Assembly: GCF_029051645.1 (NCBI RefSeq)
Contig: NZ_JAACFS010000011.1
Coordinates: 1-64,000, forward strand
Direction: 5' to 3'
Length of the DNA: 64,000 nt
From: Bradyrhizobium sp. CSA112
GTDB taxonomy: Bacteria > Pseudomonadota > Alphaproteobacteria > Rhizobiales > Xanthobacteraceae
The position numbers were made by a program, and so were the translations under genes. A model generated the notes under the pieces. That model did not search any database and had not been told where the DNA came from. It saw only the letters and a list, made by a program, of their open reading frames with translations. This document shows positions 1 to 7,805 of the stretch, piece by piece (the first letter of the stretch is position 1; every line of letters starts with the position of its first letter).

Positions 1-183
1 CAGGTCAGGCCGACATCCGGGTTGTCGACATATCGAGCGATATGATCACGCTTTCCGTAGATTGGCCGACCTATCCTCTTACGAACCCCATCAGGCGACG
101 GCCTTGCGCCGATCCCGTACAGAAGCAGGTTTCCGGCGAGCGGATGACGCAAAAGGGATTGACTAATCGAGGCCCGTTACAGA

Positions 184-267
184 AGCCCGGATGGAGCGTA
201 AGCGTAATCCGGGGCGACTCCGGCCGCTTGCGCCATTCCCCGGATTGCGCTTCGCTTTATCCGGGCT
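184..267. repeat. Nested palindromic intergenic repeat
   Basis: Two nested inverted repeats: outer arms AGCCCGGAT (184-192) and ATCCGGGCT (259-267), inner arms AATCCGGGG (206-214) and CCCCGGATT (238-246). It ends 24 bases before the flavin reductase-like gene. Bases 1-183 upstream hold no gene I can support. The type resembles dispersed palindromic repeats of Bradyrhizobium genomes (from memory). Confidence 0.7.
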
Positions 268-291
268 ACGAATAACAAGGAAAATTCCGGC

Positions 292-915
292 GTGACCACT
301 AAAGACCTGCACTTCTACGAGCCGAAGAACGGCCACGGCCTCAAGCACGATCCCTTCAACGCCATCATCGCGCCACGCCCGATCGGGTGGATTTCCTCGC
401 GCGACGGCAACGGCAACGTCAACCTGGCGCCCTACAGCTTCTTCAACGCCTTCTGCTATGTGCCGCCGATCATTGGCTTTTCCTCGACCAACTGGAAAGA
501 CAGCGCAGGCAATATCCAGGACACCGGGGAATTCGTCTGGAATCTCGCCACGATGGATCTCGCAAAGCAGATGAACGCGACCGCCGCCCATCTTGCCCGT
601 GATGTCGATGAGTTCAAGATCGCAGGGCTGACGGCTGCGCCCTGCAAGCTCATCAACGTGCCGCGCGTGGCGGAAAGTCCGGTCGCCTTCGAGTGCAAGC
701 TGACGCAGATCATCCAGTTGCAGGGCAAGGACGGTGAAAAGGCGCAGGCCTGGCTGACACTGGGCGAGGTCGTCGCCGTGCATATCGACAAGGCCTTCAT
801 CAAGGACGGCGTCTACCAGACCGGGCTCGCCCACCCCATCGTCCGCGCCGGCCGCCGCGGCGATTATTTCGAGATCAAGCCGGAAAACATGTTCGAGATG
901 ATCCGCCCGGATTGA
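292..915 (+). CDS. Flavin reductase-like (FMN-binding split barrel) protein
   Basis: A 207-residue cytosolic protein of the flavin reductase-like, FMN-binding split-barrel family. The family signature is near the N-terminus: PFNAIIAPRPIGWISS (about residues 22-37), then NLAPYSFFNAF (about 45-55), which in relatives contacts FMN. The C-terminal part carries GEVVAVHID and a PIVRAGRRGDYFE stretch typical of the family. Members bind FMN and often reduce flavin for a partner oxygenase or act on unknown substrates; no partner lies next to it, so the substrate is open. The start is GTG at 292, preceded by an AAGGAAAA stretch. The gene stands alone between a palindromic repeat and an L,D-transpeptidase gene. 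Confidence 0.85.
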   Translation: MTTKDLHFYEPKNGHGLKHDPFNAIIAPRPIGWISSRDGNGNVNLAPYSFFNAFCYVPPIIGFSSTNWKDSAGNIQDTGEFVWNLATMDLAKQMNATAAHLARDVDEFKIAGLTAAPCKLINVPRVAESPVAFECKLTQIIQLQGKDGEKAQAWLTLGEVVAVHIDKAFIKDGVYQTGLAHPIVRAGRRGDYFEIKPENMFEMIRPD

Positions 916-1015
916 TTGTCGAATGTACGGGCTACGCGGCTCTCTTTGTGCCAGCCACCAGCACGGAACTCCGACCCGTCCAAATTCTTATTAGACGGTA
1001 TTTTGGAGATTCCCG

Positions 1016-2023
1016 ATGATCCGCGTTTTGGTCGGAATAGTCCTGCTCGCGTGCCTCGTCCGTCCCGTCGTTGCCGGCCCGGACGCCGCCACGGTCAACA
1101 AGGCGGAGTTTAGGGGCAGGGCGCCGGCCGACGACAAGATTCATCCGGTGATCGTCAAGGCGCAGGTGCTGCTCGACCGCGCCAATTTCTCGCCCGGAGA
1201 GATCGACGGCAAGCTTGGCGAAAATGCCGAGAAGGCCCTGAAGGCATTTGCCGAAGCCAAGGGCCTGGCCGTGAACAAACTGCCCCTGACTTCTGAAGTC
1301 TGGGGTGCACTGGTCGCGACCAGTGCGGATGCTGTTATCGTCGACTACAAGATCACGGAAAAGGACGTAAAGGGTCCGTTCCTGAAGAAGCTCCCGGCGA
1401 AGATGGAGGACATGAAGAGCCTGAAGGCGCTGCGCTACACCAGTCCGCGCGAGGCCATCGCCGAAAAATTTCATATGAGCGAGACGCTTCTCGCAGCTCT
1501 AAATCCCGGCAAGAAATTTGATGAGGCCGGTCTAACGATTTCGGTGGCAAATGTCGCGGTGAGCGAGACGAAGCCGAACGGGACGAAGCCGGCTGTAACG
1601 CGCGTCGAGGTCGACAAATCGGCCCAAACCGTCAAGGCCTTCGCGAATTCCGAATTGATCTTCTTCTTTCCGGCGACCGTGGGCAGCGAGGAAAAGCCGA
1701 CGCCGAGCGGCACGCTCAAGGTGGTCTCGATCGATGTCTCTCCGTATTATCGCTACAACCCGGATTACAAATTCAAGGAGGTCAGATCCAGGCGAGCTTT
1801 CACCATCAAGCCGGGCCCGAACAACCCCGTGGGCATCTATTGGATCGGACTTTCAGCAGAAGGATATGGCATTCACGGGACGTCCAATCCTTCGAAGGTC
1901 AGCAAGGCGGAATCGCACGGCTGCGTGCGTCTCACCAACTGGGACGTCGACAAATTGGCAAAGTTTCTGAAGAAGGGCGCCGAAGTGTCGTTCATCGAGC
2001 GCGCGGCGGCGAACCGGAAGTGA
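1016..2023 (+). CDS. L,D-transpeptidase with peptidoglycan-binding domain
   Basis: A 335-residue exported protein that probably makes 3-3 cross-links in peptidoglycan or attaches proteins to it. Residues 1-20 form a signal peptide ending VVAG. Residues about 42-95 look like a peptidoglycan-binding domain (VIVKAQVLLDRANFSPGEIDG, cut here to its theme: a helix pair binding wall sugars). Residues about 190-330 are a YkuD catalytic domain with the motif HGTS, then SHGCVRLTN, giving a candidate nucleophile Cys303. The order PG-binding then YkuD is common in alphaproteobacteria. A TTGGAGA ribosome site precedes the ATG. A second YkuD protein without the binding domain is encoded at 37263-37943. Confidence 0.9.
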   Translation: MIRVLVGIVLLACLVRPVVAGPDAATVNKAEFRGRAPADDKIHPVIVKAQVLLDRANFSPGEIDGKLGENAEKALKAFAEAKGLAVNKLPLTSEVWGALVATSADAVIVDYKITEKDVKGPFLKKLPAKMEDMKSLKALRYTSPREAIAEKFHMSETLLAALNPGKKFDEAGLTISVANVAVSETKPNGTKPAVTRVEVDKSAQTVKAFANSELIFFFPATVGSEEKPTPSGTLKVVSIDVSPYYRYNPDYKFKEVRSRRAFTIKPGPNNPVGIYWIGLSAEGYGIHGTSNPSKVSKAESHGCVRLTNWDVDKLAKFLKKGAEVSFIERAAANRK

Positions 2024-2209
2024 CTTCAATCGCCCCAATGGCGAAGCTTCCCGACAAACAAACATGCGTTGGACGAGGTAATGCCATTTTCGACTGCAAG
2101 CTTGAACCGCGAGCAAAATTGAAAGCAGCTCTCGCAACCGGACGCGCTCCGGATTAACCTCAAGTTGCCAGGCCGGATCAACGGCCGGTGAACACACTGG
2201 GAGGATGCG

Positions 2210-3451
2210 ATGACACGCCAAGAGCGGGGCGATTCACAACAGCGGCGCGATTCAGAATTCACGATTACACGACGAACCCTTGTCCACGGCCTGGCCGCCT
2301 GCGCCGGCGCCACCGTGGCAGGGGTCAGCGGCGCACTGGCCCAGAGCGGCCCTGTGGCGCCGCCGTCGACGATTACCAGCCCGCCGCGTGATTTCAGTCC
2401 GCGAGGCGCGCCGACCACCTATTTCTGGGATCCCGACATCATCGCGGTCGATCCATCTTTCAACAATCTCGCCCAGCCCAACACCGCGATCAAGCGCCTT
2501 CATACCGGGCTGTTGTGGGCGGAGGGGCCGGCCTGGAGCGCGCAGGGCCGTTATCTGCTGTGGAGCGACATCCCCAACAACAGGCAGATGAGATGGTCGG
2601 AGGATGACGGTCACGTCAGCGTCTTCCGCACGCCCTCCAACAACTCAAACGGCAACTCGTTCGACTTCCAGGGGCGACAGCTCTCCTGCGAACATCTTAC
2701 CCGCCGTGTCGTGCGCTATGAACACGACGGCACCGCGACCGTGCTGGCCGACTCCTACAACGGCAAGAAGCTCAACTCGCCGAACGACGTCGTCGCGCAT
2801 CCCGACGGCAGCTACTGGTTCACCGATCCGCCCTATGGCGGCATGCTCTATGAGGGCGAGCCCGACGTCGCGGGAGGTCCGAGCAACGCTGCCGGCAAGC
2901 TCAATCCGCGGATCGGCCAGCCGGCCGGCTTCGTACCGGGCAAGCGCGAATTGCCGACCAACTGTTATCGCATCGATCCTTCCGGCCGCGTCGACCTCGT
3001 GGTGACCGAAGAGCAGGTGCCCGATCCCAACGGTCTCTGCTTCTCGCCCGATTACAAGAAGCTGTACGTCGCCTCTACCGGCAAGGGGCCGGGCGATACT
3101 GGCGCGGGCGGCAAGGGCGACATGTTCGTGTTCGATGTCGGCACCGACAACAAGCTCACCAACCACAAGCGGTTCAGCGATTTCATGGTCGACGGCGTGA
3201 AATGCGGACCGGACGGCGTACGCTGCGACGTCAACGGCAATGTCTGGTGCTCAAGCAACGCCGGCCGCGCGGTCGGCTATAGTGGCGTGACGGTGTGGTC
3301 GCCGGATGGCAAGCTGATCGGCCGGATCCGCCTGCCCGAAGTGTGCGGCAACATCTGCTTCGGCGGACCCAAGCGCAACCGCCTGTTCATGGCCGCAAGC
3401 CAGTCGCTCTATGCCGTGTACACCGCCACGCAAGGCGCGGGACCGGGCTAG
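2210..3451 (+). CDS. Exported SMP-30/gluconolactonase family protein
   Basis: A 413-residue beta-propeller protein of the SMP-30/gluconolactonase/LRE family. The N-terminus has a twin-arginine style signal: TRRTLVHGLAACAGA around residues 20-34, then a cleavage-like ALA-QS, suggesting folded export by Tat. Family markers include LLWAEGPAW (about residues 101-109, carrying the metal-binding Glu), NSPNDVVAHPDGSYWFTDPPYG (cited as its core SPNDVV with D/N metal ligands) and DPNGLCFSPDYKKLYV. Relatives hydrolyse sugar lactones; the true substrate is not visible. GGGAGGATGCG stands just before ATG 2210. The gene is alone, followed by a palindromic repeat. Confidence 0.85.
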   Translation: MTRQERGDSQQRRDSEFTITRRTLVHGLAACAGATVAGVSGALAQSGPVAPPSTITSPPRDFSPRGAPTTYFWDPDIIAVDPSFNNLAQPNTAIKRLHTGLLWAEGPAWSAQGRYLLWSDIPNNRQMRWSEDDGHVSVFRTPSNNSNGNSFDFQGRQLSCEHLTRRVVRYEHDGTATVLADSYNGKKLNSPNDVVAHPDGSYWFTDPPYGGMLYEGEPDVAGGPSNAAGKLNPRIGQPAGFVPGKRELPTNCYRIDPSGRVDLVVTEEQVPDPNGLCFSPDYKKLYVASTGKGPGDTGAGGKGDMFVFDVGTDNKLTNHKRFSDFMVDGVKCGPDGVRCDVNGNVWCSSNAGRAVGYSGVTVWSPDGKLIGRIRLPEVCGNICFGGPKRNRLFMAASQSLYAVYTATQGAGPG

Positions 3452-3472
3452 CCTGGTTTTGCCTCGCCGCTG

Positions 3473-3578
3473 GTCATTCCGGGATGCGCCCGCTTGGGCG
3501 CAGGCCCGGAATCCATCGGACCGCAGCTACTGCTGCAGAATGGATTCCGGGCTCTCGCTTCGCGAGCCCCGGAATGAC
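3473..3578. repeat. Palindromic dispersed repeat, GTCATTCCGGG family, copy 1
   Basis: Ends are inverted: GTCATTCCGGG at the left and CCCCGGAATGAC at the right, with an inner pair GGCCCGGAATCCAT and ATGGATTCCGGGC. A second copy of the same architecture is at 20456-20559, and a related element at 29431-29545. The 130 bases after it, up to 3715, show nothing recognisable. Confidence 0.8.
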
Positions 3579-3715
3579 GAGAGGGCGATTCACTAAAATT
3601 CGTCACAAATTGGCAACCGGCAGCGAACTGTTCCGGCAAAAGCTGGGCGTCCTTAAACCTCAGCTTTGTTGCGAGCGATGCACCCTTCCTTCGAAGAAGG
3701 GAGCCGCGTCTATCA

Positions 3716-3982
3716 ATGCCTATTTTCAAGTATTTTACCTACGTCGGATCGGCGTTACTCGTATTGTTGTTTGTTTCAAACGCTTATCTCACCGACGACG
3801 AGAGCAATTTGCGGTTCGATGGATCGCTGTACGGGAGCGCCATTTACGCGCCTCGGGTGGAGGAAACTTCGGCAACCGCGGAAGTTCGCTTTACTCGCGA
3901 CGTCACGCCTGCCGTTCGCGTCAGGGAAGTGTTTGCCGTATTCGTTCCCAACGAACGAAGACGCGGTAAGCGTTATTTGTAG
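3716..3982 (+). CDS. Small membrane-anchored hypothetical protein
   Basis: An 88-residue protein with one hydrophobic segment at about residues 6-23 (FTYVGSALLVLLFVSNAYL in part), followed by a polar domain ending in a basic tail. I recall similar short anchored proteins (KYF..VG..L start) across Bradyrhizobium but cannot name a function. The ribosome site is weak and distant (AAGGGAG about 16 bases upstream), so the start is uncertain. Downstream, 3983-4252 contains no convincing gene and probably carries the promoter of the beta-oxidation operon. Confidence 0.55.
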   Translation: MPIFKYFTYVGSALLVLLFVSNAYLTDDESNLRFDGSLYGSAIYAPRVEETSATAEVRFTRDVTPAVRVREVFAVFVPNERRRGKRYL

Positions 3983-4252
3983 ATAGCATGTCTGCCCGCG
4001 CGGGTTGCTGGGGCAGGCCAGGCGAAGACCATTTCGTGTGGCTCGCGCCAGCCTTGCTAGCCGGTCTTCAAACGCCGGATAATGCAGCCACCCTGGAACG
4101 GGTCCGGGACGTCAGCCGTTATCTCCCGGTTTATCAATTTCGCTTCATTCCCGGTGCAAACTGCCTCGAATCCCACGCTTTTCAGCTAGGATGAACCGAC
4201 GTTTGGCACAGGTGTGGCGCGACGTCGCGTCCCCGATCATGAGGAGGTCGCC

Positions 4253-6520
4253 ATGAGCTTCCGCCGCGATTTCATCAGCAAGCCGATCTTCGCTTTCGCG
4301 CGTGGCGCCATGCCCGCGATGTCCGACACCGAGCGCGAGGCGCTCGAAGCGGGCGACGTCTGGTGGGATGCCGATCTCTTCACGGGCAACCCCGACTGGT
4401 CGAAATTGCTGGCGACAGCGCCGGCGACGCTGACTGATGAGGAAAAGGCGTTTCTCAACGGTCCGGTCGACGAGCTCTGCGCCATGCTCGACGAATGGAA
4501 GATCAATTGGGAATGGCGCGACCTGCCGCCGGAGGTATGGGCCTTCATCAAGCGTCACAAATTTTTCGGCATGATTATCCCGAAGGAGTTTGGCGGGCTC
4601 GGTTTCTCGCCCTATGCGCATTCGGAAGTGGTGCGAAAACTTTCCTCGCGATCGCTGACCGCGGCCGTCACCGTGATGGTACCGAACTCGCTCGGGCCGG
4701 GTGAACTGCTGATGCGCTTTGGCACCAGCGAGCAGCAGCAGAGATGGTTGCCGCGGCTTGCCGAAGGCGCCGACATTCCCTGCTTCGGCCTGACCAGCCC
4801 GGAAGCGGGCTCCGACGCCGCGTCGATGGTCGACACCGGCATCATCTGCAAGGGTAATTTCGAGGGCCGCGAGGTGCTCGGCCTGCGGCTGAACTGGCAC
4901 AAGCGCTACATCACGCTTGGCCCGGTCGCGACGCTGCTCGGTCTTGCCTTCAAGGCCTATGATCCCGATCATCTCGTGGGAGATCAGGAAGACCTCGGCA
5001 TTACGGTCGCGCTGATCCCGACCGACCTGCCCGGCGTCGAGATCGGCCGCCGCCACCTGCCGGCGATGCAGATGTTCCAGAACGGCCCGAACTGGGGCCG
5101 CGACGTCTTTATCCCGATGGACTACATCATCGGCGGACAGGACCGGTTGGGTGAGGGCTGGAAGATGCTGATGACGGCGCTTGCCGCCGGCCGCGGCATC
5201 TCGCTGCCGTCGTTGTCTGCGGCGGGCGCGGCCTATGCAGCACGCACCACCGGCGCCTATGCCCGGATCCGCGAGCAGTTCGGAATCTCTATCAGCAAGT
5301 TCGAAGGCATCGAGGAGCCGCTCGCCCGCATCGCCGGCACGGCCTATCTGCTCGACGCCGCGCGACGGCTGACCTGCGCGGCGCTTAATCAGGGGCATCA
5401 TCCCGCCGTCATTTCCGGCATCATGAAGCTGCACGCCACCGAGCGGATGCGGATCGTGATCGACGACGCCATGGACATCCACGGCGGCAAGGCCGTGATC
5501 GACGGGCCGCAGAATTATATGGGCAACCTCTATCGCGCGGTGCCGGTCGGCATCACCGTCGAGGGCGCCAATATCCTCACGCGAAATCTCATCGTGTTTG
5601 GCCAGGGTGCGATCCGCGCTCATCCATTCCTGCTCGACGAGATGAATGCGCTGGGTGAAGCCGATCGCGCCAAGGGGCTCGACGCCTTCGACCGGGTGTT
5701 CTGGAAACACATTGGCCACAGCTTCAAGACCGTGTTCCGCGCCTGGGGCCGGAGCTGGAGCGGCGGGCTGTTTGCGCCCGCACCCGATGCCGGCGAGGCG
5801 ACGCGATTCTATCGCCAGCTCTCGCGCTACTGTTCGGCGTTTGCATTATGCGCCGACATGGCGCTGTTGACGCTCGGCGGCGCGCTCAAGCGCAAGGAAA
5901 TGCTCTCGGCGCGGTTCGGCGATATCCTGTCCGAGCTCTATCTGTTGTCGGCGGCGCTGAAGCGCTGGCAGGAGGAGGGACGGCAGAAGGAGGATTTCGC
6001 CGCGCTCGAATGGTGCATGGCGAGCGGCTTCAAGACGATCGAGAACCGCTTTGCCGAAATCCTCGCCAACCTGCCGAACCGGTTCGTAGCAATCATCCTG
6101 AAATTCCTGATCCAGCCGTTCGGCGCAAGGGTAATCGGCCCGTCCGACCGCGTCGTGCATCAATGCGCGCAGCTCGTGCTGGAGCCGTCGGCGGCGCGCG
6201 ACCGGCTCACCGCGGATCTCTCCGCCGTCGACGACGATGGCGGCATCGCGCGGCTGCAGAAGGCATTCCTGCTGGTAACGGCCGCAGAGGATGTTGCCAA
6301 ACAGATGCGCGCCGCGCGCCTGCATGACTGGAAGGACGCGGTGAAGAGGGGCGTCATCACCCAGGCCGACGGCGAGAAGCTGCAGGCGGCGCATGAAGCC
6401 GTTGCGAAGGTGATTGAGGTCGACGATTTCGCGCCTGAGGCATTGTCGCCGATTTACAGGAAGGGCACCGACGTGCATCAGTTCTTCCAGGAACTGGGTG
6501 AGCAGAGGGCGGCAGGCTGA
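4253..6520 (+). CDS. FadE-like acyl-CoA dehydrogenase
   Basis: A 755-residue FAD-dependent acyl-CoA dehydrogenase of the long FadE type (E. coli FadE is about 814 residues), catalysing the first step of beta-oxidation, acyl-CoA to trans-2-enoyl-CoA. It has the dehydrogenase core (FGLTSPEAGSDAASM, then FGISISKFEGIEEPLARIAG and MDIHGGKAVIDGPQNYMG) and a long C-terminal helical DUF1974-like region after TVEGANILTR. ATG 4253 is chosen over the upstream in-frame ATG at 4214 because GAGGAGG precedes it and the extra 13 residues look untranslated. Its stop overlaps the start of the thiolase by one base (TGATG), so they are translationally coupled in a four-gene operon. Confidence 0.93.
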   Translation: MSFRRDFISKPIFAFARGAMPAMSDTEREALEAGDVWWDADLFTGNPDWSKLLATAPATLTDEEKAFLNGPVDELCAMLDEWKINWEWRDLPPEVWAFIKRHKFFGMIIPKEFGGLGFSPYAHSEVVRKLSSRSLTAAVTVMVPNSLGPGELLMRFGTSEQQQRWLPRLAEGADIPCFGLTSPEAGSDAASMVDTGIICKGNFEGREVLGLRLNWHKRYITLGPVATLLGLAFKAYDPDHLVGDQEDLGITVALIPTDLPGVEIGRRHLPAMQMFQNGPNWGRDVFIPMDYIIGGQDRLGEGWKMLMTALAAGRGISLPSLSAAGAAYAARTTGAYARIREQFGISISKFEGIEEPLARIAGTAYLLDAARRLTCAALNQGHHPAVISGIMKLHATERMRIVIDDAMDIHGGKAVIDGPQNYMGNLYRAVPVGITVEGANILTRNLIVFGQGAIRAHPFLLDEMNALGEADRAKGLDAFDRVFWKHIGHSFKTVFRAWGRSWSGGLFAPAPDAGEATRFYRQLSRYCSAFALCADMALLTLGGALKRKEMLSARFGDILSELYLLSAALKRWQEEGRQKEDFAALEWCMASGFKTIENRFAEILANLPNRFVAIILKFLIQPFGARVIGPSDRVVHQCAQLVLEPSAARDRLTADLSAVDDDGGIARLQKAFLLVTAAEDVAKQMRAARLHDWKDAVKRGVITQADGEKLQAAHEAVAKVIEVDDFAPEALSPIYRKGTDVHQFFQELGEQRAAG

Positions 6521-7803
6521 TGGCAAGACCGGTTTATATTGTCGACGGCAGCCGGACGCCGTTCCTGAAAGCGCGCTCCGGTCCCGGGCCGTTCACCCCG
6601 GTCGATCTCGCCGTGCAATGCGGCCGGCCGCTATTGGCGCGGCAGCCTTTCGCGCCCGACGCCTTCAACCAGGTCATCCTCGGCTGCGTCAATGTCATTG
6701 CCGACGAGATGAACCCGGCCCGGGTCGCCGCGCTACGGCTCGGCATGGGCGAGAAGATGGTTGCCTTCACCGTGCAGATCAATTGCGGCTCCGGCATGCA
6801 GTCGATCGACACGGCTTACCGCTACATTCGCGAGGGCGTCTCAGACCTTATTCTGGCGGGCGGCGCCGAGGCGCTGAGCCACGCGCCGCTGGTGTGGCCG
6901 CAACAGGGGGTGCGCTGGTTCGCCGGCCTTGCCGGCGCCAAGGGCATCGGCGCAAAGATCATGGCCGCGCTGAAGGTGAAGCCGAGCTATTTCAAGCCGA
7001 TCATCGGGCTGGAGCGCGGGCTCACCGATCCCATCACCGAACTCAATATGGGCCAGACCGCCGAAGTGGTCGGGCATCTCTTCGGCATCACGCGCGCGCA
7101 GTCCGACGCCTATGCCGCCGAAAGCCACAAGCGGCTGGCAAAGGCGCAGTCGGAAGGCTGGCTCAAGGGCGAGGTTGAAACCGCGTTCGCACGCGACGGA
7201 AAATTCTACGATCATGACGACGGCGTGCGCCCGGACTCGACGCCGGAGAGCTTGTCAAAACTGAAGCCGGTGTTCGAGCGTCCCTGGGGCAAGGTCACCG
7301 CCGGCAATTCCTCGCAGATCACCGACGGCGCGTCGTGGGTGATCCTCGCCTCCGAAGAGGCCGTCGCCAAGCACGGGTTAACGCCGAAGGCGGTCATTCT
7401 CGACAGCCAGTGGTCGGCGCTCGATCCCGGCATCATGGGCTTGGGCCCGGTGCTGTCGGCAACGGAGCTATTGAAGCGCAATGAACTGACGTTTGCCGAT
7501 ATCGAGACCTGGGAATTGAACGAGGCGTTCGCGACGCAGGTGCTGGGCTGTCTTGCCGCCTGGAGCGATGAAAAATTCTGCAAGGAAATTCTCGGCCTCG
7601 ACGGCGCGGCCGGCGGACTCGACCAGGGCAAATTGAACGTCGATGGCGGGGCGATCAGCCTCGGCCATCCCGTGGGCTGCAGCGGTAATCGCATTGTGCT
7701 GCATCTCGTCAATGCCATGAAGCGATTGGGCACCAGGCGCGGCATCGCCACCGAGTGTATCGGCGGCGGGCAGGGCGGCGCGATGCTGATAGAGACGGTG
7801 TGA
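6520..7803 (+). CDS. Acetyl-CoA acetyltransferase (FadI/FadA-type thiolase)
   Basis: A 427-residue thiolase catalysing the last beta-oxidation step, thiolytic cleavage of 3-ketoacyl-CoA. Catalytic elements are all present: NCGSGMQS with nucleophile Cys89, GGAISLGHPVGCSG with His383, and CIGGGQGGAM with Cys413. The length fits FadI-type thiolases. It lies second in the operon, overlapping the dehydrogenase gene by one base and followed two bases after its stop by the FadJ-like gene. The pairing of a thiolase with a FadJ-type fusion is the usual two-subunit trifunctional arrangement, so these two products probably form a complex (inference). Confidence 0.93.
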   Translation: MARPVYIVDGSRTPFLKARSGPGPFTPVDLAVQCGRPLLARQPFAPDAFNQVILGCVNVIADEMNPARVAALRLGMGEKMVAFTVQINCGSGMQSIDTAYRYIREGVSDLILAGGAEALSHAPLVWPQQGVRWFAGLAGAKGIGAKIMAALKVKPSYFKPIIGLERGLTDPITELNMGQTAEVVGHLFGITRAQSDAYAAESHKRLAKAQSEGWLKGEVETAFARDGKFYDHDDGVRPDSTPESLSKLKPVFERPWGKVTAGNSSQITDGASWVILASEEAVAKHGLTPKAVILDSQWSALDPGIMGLGPVLSATELLKRNELTFADIETWELNEAFATQVLGCLAAWSDEKFCKEILGLDGAAGGLDQGKLNVDGGAISLGHPVGCSGNRIVLHLVNAMKRLGTRRGIATECIGGGQGGAMLIETV

Positions 7804-7805
7804 TC

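Noticed and set aside
42..275. 77-codon frame at the left edge
   Set aside because: Ends inside a palindromic repeat and resembles no family; bases 1-183 show no supported gene.
3295..3969. 224-codon frame after the SMP-30-like gene
   Set aside because: Overlaps the end of that gene out of frame and runs through a dispersed repeat.
4145..5719. 524-codon minus-strand frame across the acyl-CoA dehydrogenase
   Set aside because: Antisense of conserved FadE sequence; no family resemblance and a basic, low-complexity product.
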